From JAFARE01 sp963777285 (GTDB lineage: Bacteria; Chloroflexota; Dormibacteria; Aeolococcales; Aeolococcaceae): 64,000 nt of DNA. Positions 60,981-64,000 of the stretch are shown here, one piece after another. How positions within the stretch are numbered: position 1 is the stretch's first letter; every line of letters begins with the position of its first letter. The translations under genes were made by a program, and so were the position numbers. The stretch is from the NCBI GenBank assembly GCA_963777285.1, contig CAVZPR010000001.1, forward strand, positions 1,054,001 to 1,118,000, written 5' to 3'. A model generated the notes under the pieces. That model did no database searches, was not told where the DNA came from, and worked only from the letters and a program-made list of their open reading frames with translations.

Positions 60981-62140
60981 TCACGGTACCGCAGTCGAGG
61001 GATGGTCACCCGCCCCTGGGGAGCCGTCCCGCACCAGGCGCGGAACGGAGGCGGCGACGCGACACAGCACCTCGTACGAGATGGTGCCGGCGTCGCGCGC
61101 GACCTCGTCGGCCCCGAGGCGCGCTCAGCCGTGTCGCCGAACACGAGCACGGCGTCGCCGGCAGCGACGCCGTCGACGCCCGTGACGTCGAGCGTGACCT
61201 GGTCCATGTTGACGATGCCCACAAGAGGGCAGCGCGTGCCCCGCACCACCATGGCGCCCCGGTTGGACAGCGCGCGCGGGACGCCCTGGCCGTACCCGAT
61301 GGCCACCGTTGCGACACGCGTGGGATGCTCAGCGCGCCAGGTGCGGCCGTATCCAACGGTGTCGCCGGCGTCCACCGTCTTCACCTGGGCGACGCGCGCG
61401 AACAGGCTCATGCCGGGATGCAGGTCGACGGCGGGCGACGCGCCTTCACCTCCGTAGCCGTACAGACCGATGCCCAGCCGCACCATGTCGTGGTGCGCCT
61501 CGGGTGCGCGGAGGATGCCCGCCGTGCCGCACGCGTGCAGCAGCGCGTCAGGGGCCGCGGGACGCAGCTGCTCCACCGCAGCCAGGAAGCGCGCGTGCTG
61601 CTCCGCGGTGAAGGCCGGGTCAGCCTCGGCGTCGGCGAAGTGCGTGAAGATGCCGGCGACCTCGACGCGATCGCGCGCTGCGGCGGCGGCCGCGCCCAGC
61701 GCGGCGGCATCACGATGCGCCGCGCCCAGGCGGTTGAGGCCGGTGTCGATCTTCAGGTGCACGCGCGCCCGGGTTCCCGCCGTCTGCGATGCGCGGACCA
61801 CCGCGTCGAGGTCGCCGGCGTCCCACACGGCGACGTCCACGTCGTGGGCCAGCAACGCCTGCAGCGTGGCCGGCGGGCTCCAGCCGGCGACCAGGAGCCG
61901 CGCGGGGAAGCCCGCGTCGCGCAGCGCCAGTGCCTCGTCGGGCGTGTACACACCGAGCCAGTCGGCGCCGCCGTCCAGCGCCGCCCGGGCCGCGACCGCG
62001 GCGCCGTGGCCGTAGCCCTCGGACTTGACCATGGCGAGCAAGCGCACCGAGGGCGCCAGCCTGCGGCGCACCGCCGCGGCGTTGTGCCGCAGACGCGCCG
62101 CGTCCACCTCGGCCCAGCGGAGCAACCCGCTGCCCGGCAT
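60981..62140 (-). pseudogene. alr: Alanine racemase gene with one frameshift near its 3' end
   Basis: Alanine racemase converts L- to D-alanine for peptidoglycan. The PLP lysine is Lys39 (MVKSEGYGHG). KIDTGLNRLG, the catalytic Tyr region TVGYGRTW, and GIVNMDQVTLDVTG are all present. After FGDTAER the reading frame is lost at a GCGCGC run (61118-61125). The neighbouring frame then gives the expected ending LGADEVARDAGTISYEVLCRVA and a stop at 60981. With one base restored the product is about 386 residues, the normal length. Because the rest is intact and the enzyme is usually essential, an assembly error at the GC repeat is likely, but a real lesion cannot be excluded. Confidence 0.85.
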
Positions 62141-62353
62141 CGCCGTCGGCGGACTGAAGCCGGGATCTGCCGGCGTGCTAGTGCGCCGCGTCGGGGGTAG
62201 CTTGTCGATTCGCCGACCAGGCCGCCGCTGCCAAGGAAGCGACGAGCACCGGAGCGATCGTATTCGACATACGTGAGCGAGGAGCGCAAGGGCTGACGAC
62301 GGCAGCGGTGGAAATGGTTGGATGAAGCGGCAAGCAATTTTCGAAGCGGTGCA

Positions 62354-63994
62354 CTAGAAGTCCATGTCGTCGTCCATGCCCATCCCGCCCGGGGCATGGC
62401 CCGCCGCCGCGTGCTCCTCTTTCTCCGGCACGTCCGCGACCAGCGCGTCTGTGGTCAGCAGCATCGTGGCGATCGACGTCGCGTTGGCCAGCGCAGTGAC
62501 CACCACCTTCGTGGGGTCGATGATGCCCTTCGACGGCAGGTCGCCGAAAGTCTCGGTGACGGCGTCGAACCCCTCGTCGCCCTTGGCCGCGACGACGCGA
62601 TTCACCACCACGCCACCCTCGGCGCCGGCGTTGCCGGCGATGACGCGGAGCGGCTCGCGCAGTGCGTGGACCACGATGCGCGCGCCGACGCGCGCCTCAG
62701 CGTCGAGGTCGAGTGCCTCGATCGCCTCGGTGGCGCGAATCAGCGACACACCGCCACCCGCGACGACGCCGTCCTCCACCGCGGCCCGTGTCGCGGCCAG
62801 GGCGTCCTCCACCCGCGCCTTGCGCTCCTTCATCTCGACGTCGGTGGCGGCGCCCACCTTGATGACGGCGACACCCCCGGTGAGGCGCGCGAGCCTCTCC
62901 TGGAGCTTCTCGCGGTCCCAGTCCGACGTGGTCTCGTCCACCTGGCGGCGGATCTCGTCGCAGCGCGCGTCGATGGCGGCGCGCGTGCCGGCGCCGCGCA
63001 CGATCGTCGTGTCGTCCTTGGTGACGGTGACACGGCCGGCCGCACCGAGCTGGTCCTCGCGCACGCCGTCCAGGCGGAGCCCTGTCTTCTCGCTTATCAC
63101 GGTGGCGCCGGTCAGGACCGCGATGTCCTGGAGCATCGCCTCGCGGCGCTCGCCGAACGCCGGCGCCTTCACCGCGCACGCGGTGAACGTTCCCCGCATG
63201 CGATTGACGACCAGCGTGGCCAGCGCTTCCGCGGTGACGTCCTCGGCGACGATGAGCAGCGGCCGTCCTGCGCGCATCACCAGCTCGAGGGCGGGCAGCA
63301 GGTCGTTGACAGCCGAGATCTTGCCGTCAGTGACCAGAACCCGCGCGTCGTCGAGCACGGCCTCCATCGCCTGCTGGTCGGTGACCAGGTAAGCCGAGAC
63401 GTAGCCGCGATCGAACTGCATCCCCTCGACGACCTCGACCTCCGTCTGCAGTCCCTGCCCCTCCTCGACGGAGACGACGCCCTCTTTGCCCACCTTGTCG
63501 AACGCGTCGGCGATCATCGCGCCGATCTCCGCGTCGCCCGAGCTGATCGTGGCCACGCGCTGGATGTCGTCTCGACCAGCGACAGGGTGCGACCGCTCAC
63601 GCACCGACGCTGTCGCGGCGTCCATTGCGGCGAGCATGCCGCGACGCAGCTCCACGGGCGACGCTCCCGCGGCGACCTGCTGCAGGCCGGCAGCGATCAT
63701 CGAGCGGGCAAGGACGGTGGCCGTGGTGGTGCCGTCGCCGGCCACGTCGTTGGTCTTGATCGCAGCCTCCTTGACCAGCTGCGCGCCCATGTTCTCGAAG
63801 TGGTCCTGGAAGTCGAGGTCGCGCGCGATCGTCACCCCGTCGTTGGTGACGACCGGCGGACCGAACTTCTTGTCGAGCACCACCGCTCGGCCCCGGGGAC
63901 CCAGTGTCACGGCAACAGCGCCGGCCACCGCTTCGACGCCGCGCTTCAGCGCGGCGCGAGCGTCAGCATCGAAACGCAGCTCCTTGGCGGGCAT
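62354..63994 (-). CDS. groEL: Chaperonin GroEL (60 kDa)
   Basis: This 546-residue chaperonin subunit has the ATP-site motifs VTLGPRGRAVVLDKKFGPP, TNDGVTIARD and VAGDGTTTATVLA. It also has the equatorial AGGGVSLIRA and GIIDPTKVV motifs and the Gly/Met-rich tail GGMGMDDDMDF. It assembles into double heptamer rings. The ATG at 63994 is 6 bases from the window edge, so the promoter, any groES gene and any CIRCE or HspR site cannot be seen. The 213-bp gap between its stop and the alr start holds no gene that I can support. Confidence 0.97.
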   Translation of the reverse strand: MPAKELRFDADARAALKRGVEAVAGAVAVTLGPRGRAVVLDKKFGPPVVTNDGVTIARDLDFQDHFENMGAQLVKEAAIKTNDVAGDGTTTATVLARSMIAAGLQQVAAGASPVELRRGMLAAMDAATASVRERSHPVAGRDDIQRVATISSGDAEIGAMIADAFDKVGKEGVVSVEEGQGLQTEVEVVEGMQFDRGYVSAYLVTDQQAMEAVLDDARVLVTDGKISAVNDLLPALELVMRAGRPLLIVAEDVTAEALATLVVNRMRGTFTACAVKAPAFGERREAMLQDIAVLTGATVISEKTGLRLDGVREDQLGAAGRVTVTKDDTTIVRGAGTRAAIDARCDEIRRQVDETTSDWDREKLQERLARLTGGVAVIKVGAATDVEMKERKARVEDALAATRAAVEDGVVAGGGVSLIRATEAIEALDLDAEARVGARIVVHALREPLRVIAGNAGAEGGVVVNRVVAAKGDEGFDAVTETFGDLPSKGIIDPTKVVVTALANATSIATMLLTTDALVADVPEKEEHAAAGHAPGGMGMDDDMDF

Positions 63995-64000
63995 GCGCGA

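Noticed and set aside
60098..62140. Apparent 680-residue alanine racemase-amidase fusion
   Set aside because: The join passes through a low-quality stretch where the racemase ending is found intact in the next frame. The amidase has its own start at 60976 and the racemase its own stop at 60981.
62322..62357. Eleven-residue plus-strand mini-ORF (MKRQAIFEAVH) near the groEL stop
   Set aside because: No ribosome site and no conserved context; length is easily reached by chance.
1..64000. CRISPR arrays, insertion sequences, phage genes or toxin-antitoxin pairs
   Set aside because: Looked for regular repeats, terminal inverted repeats with transposase frames, and typical small gene pairs; none were found.

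Overview
This window is a very GC-rich, densely packed bacterial chromosome segment. No gap between genes exceeds about 215 bp, and many neighbours overlap by 4 to 23 bp in ATGA, GTGA or TGATG style. Several traits point to a high-GC Terrabacteria lineage: paired acyl-CoA dehydrogenases, a DUF1416 gene beside a CysA/SseA-type sulfurtransferase, a uvrC-rapZ-gap-pgk-tpiA-secG neighbourhood, and first genes that look leaderless. I read this as Actinobacteriota, Chloroflexota or Candidatus Dormibacterota-like. That assignment is inference, as no rRNA is present. Two otherwise intact genes carry single frameshifts, which could be real lesions or assembly errors.

Layout. 1-2225: 5' part of a UDP-sulfoquinovose synthase gene, divergent from a flippase-like membrane protein. 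2239-10322: a catabolic block with a 2-hydroxyacid oxidase and two acyl-CoA dehydrogenases on the minus strand, and an aldehyde dehydrogenase, Zn-alcohol dehydrogenase, SDR, MaoC-like hydratase and orphan ABC permease on the plus strand. 10319-20168: a nine-gene minus-strand hopanoid operon running from prenyl diphosphate synthase and type II IPP isomerase through HpnC/D/E and squalene-hopene cyclase to HpnH, HpnA and HpnG. 20264-24799: a methyltransferase, a GGDEF-EAL protein, and a DUF1416-sulfurtransferase pair.

24849-38510: a sugar-uptake and catabolism locus. A peptide-type ABC importer (SBP, DppB, DppC, DppD, DppF) is divergent from a GH9 enzyme, a ROK repressor, a GH4 phosphoglycosidase, a BadF-type sugar kinase and a SIS-domain deaminase/isomerase. 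A convergent MFS transporter follows. The gene set resembles chitin- or chitosan-oligosaccharide pathways, but no NagA deacetylase is present. Similar 15-bp sites lie in front of the importer, the GH9 gene and the repressor gene.

38537-48420: a second GGDEF-EAL protein, an unknown protein with an unusual NRAMP-family transporter, a DUF3147-CinA fusion with a stand-alone DUF3147 protein, an AlkB-like dioxygenase, a small DUF7218-like protein, tRNA-Leu(CAG), a frameshifted substrate-binding protein, SecG and a phospholipase-D-like lipoprotein. 48432-64000: housekeeping genes on the minus strand: gpmI, tpiA, pgk, gap, rapZ, uvrC, ligA, pcrA, a nitrilase-family hydrolase, a frameshifted alanine racemase gene and groEL.

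Membrane lipid chemistry (sulfolipid and hopanoids), oligosaccharide use and central metabolism are the main themes. I saw no CRISPR array, insertion sequence, phage gene or defence island.
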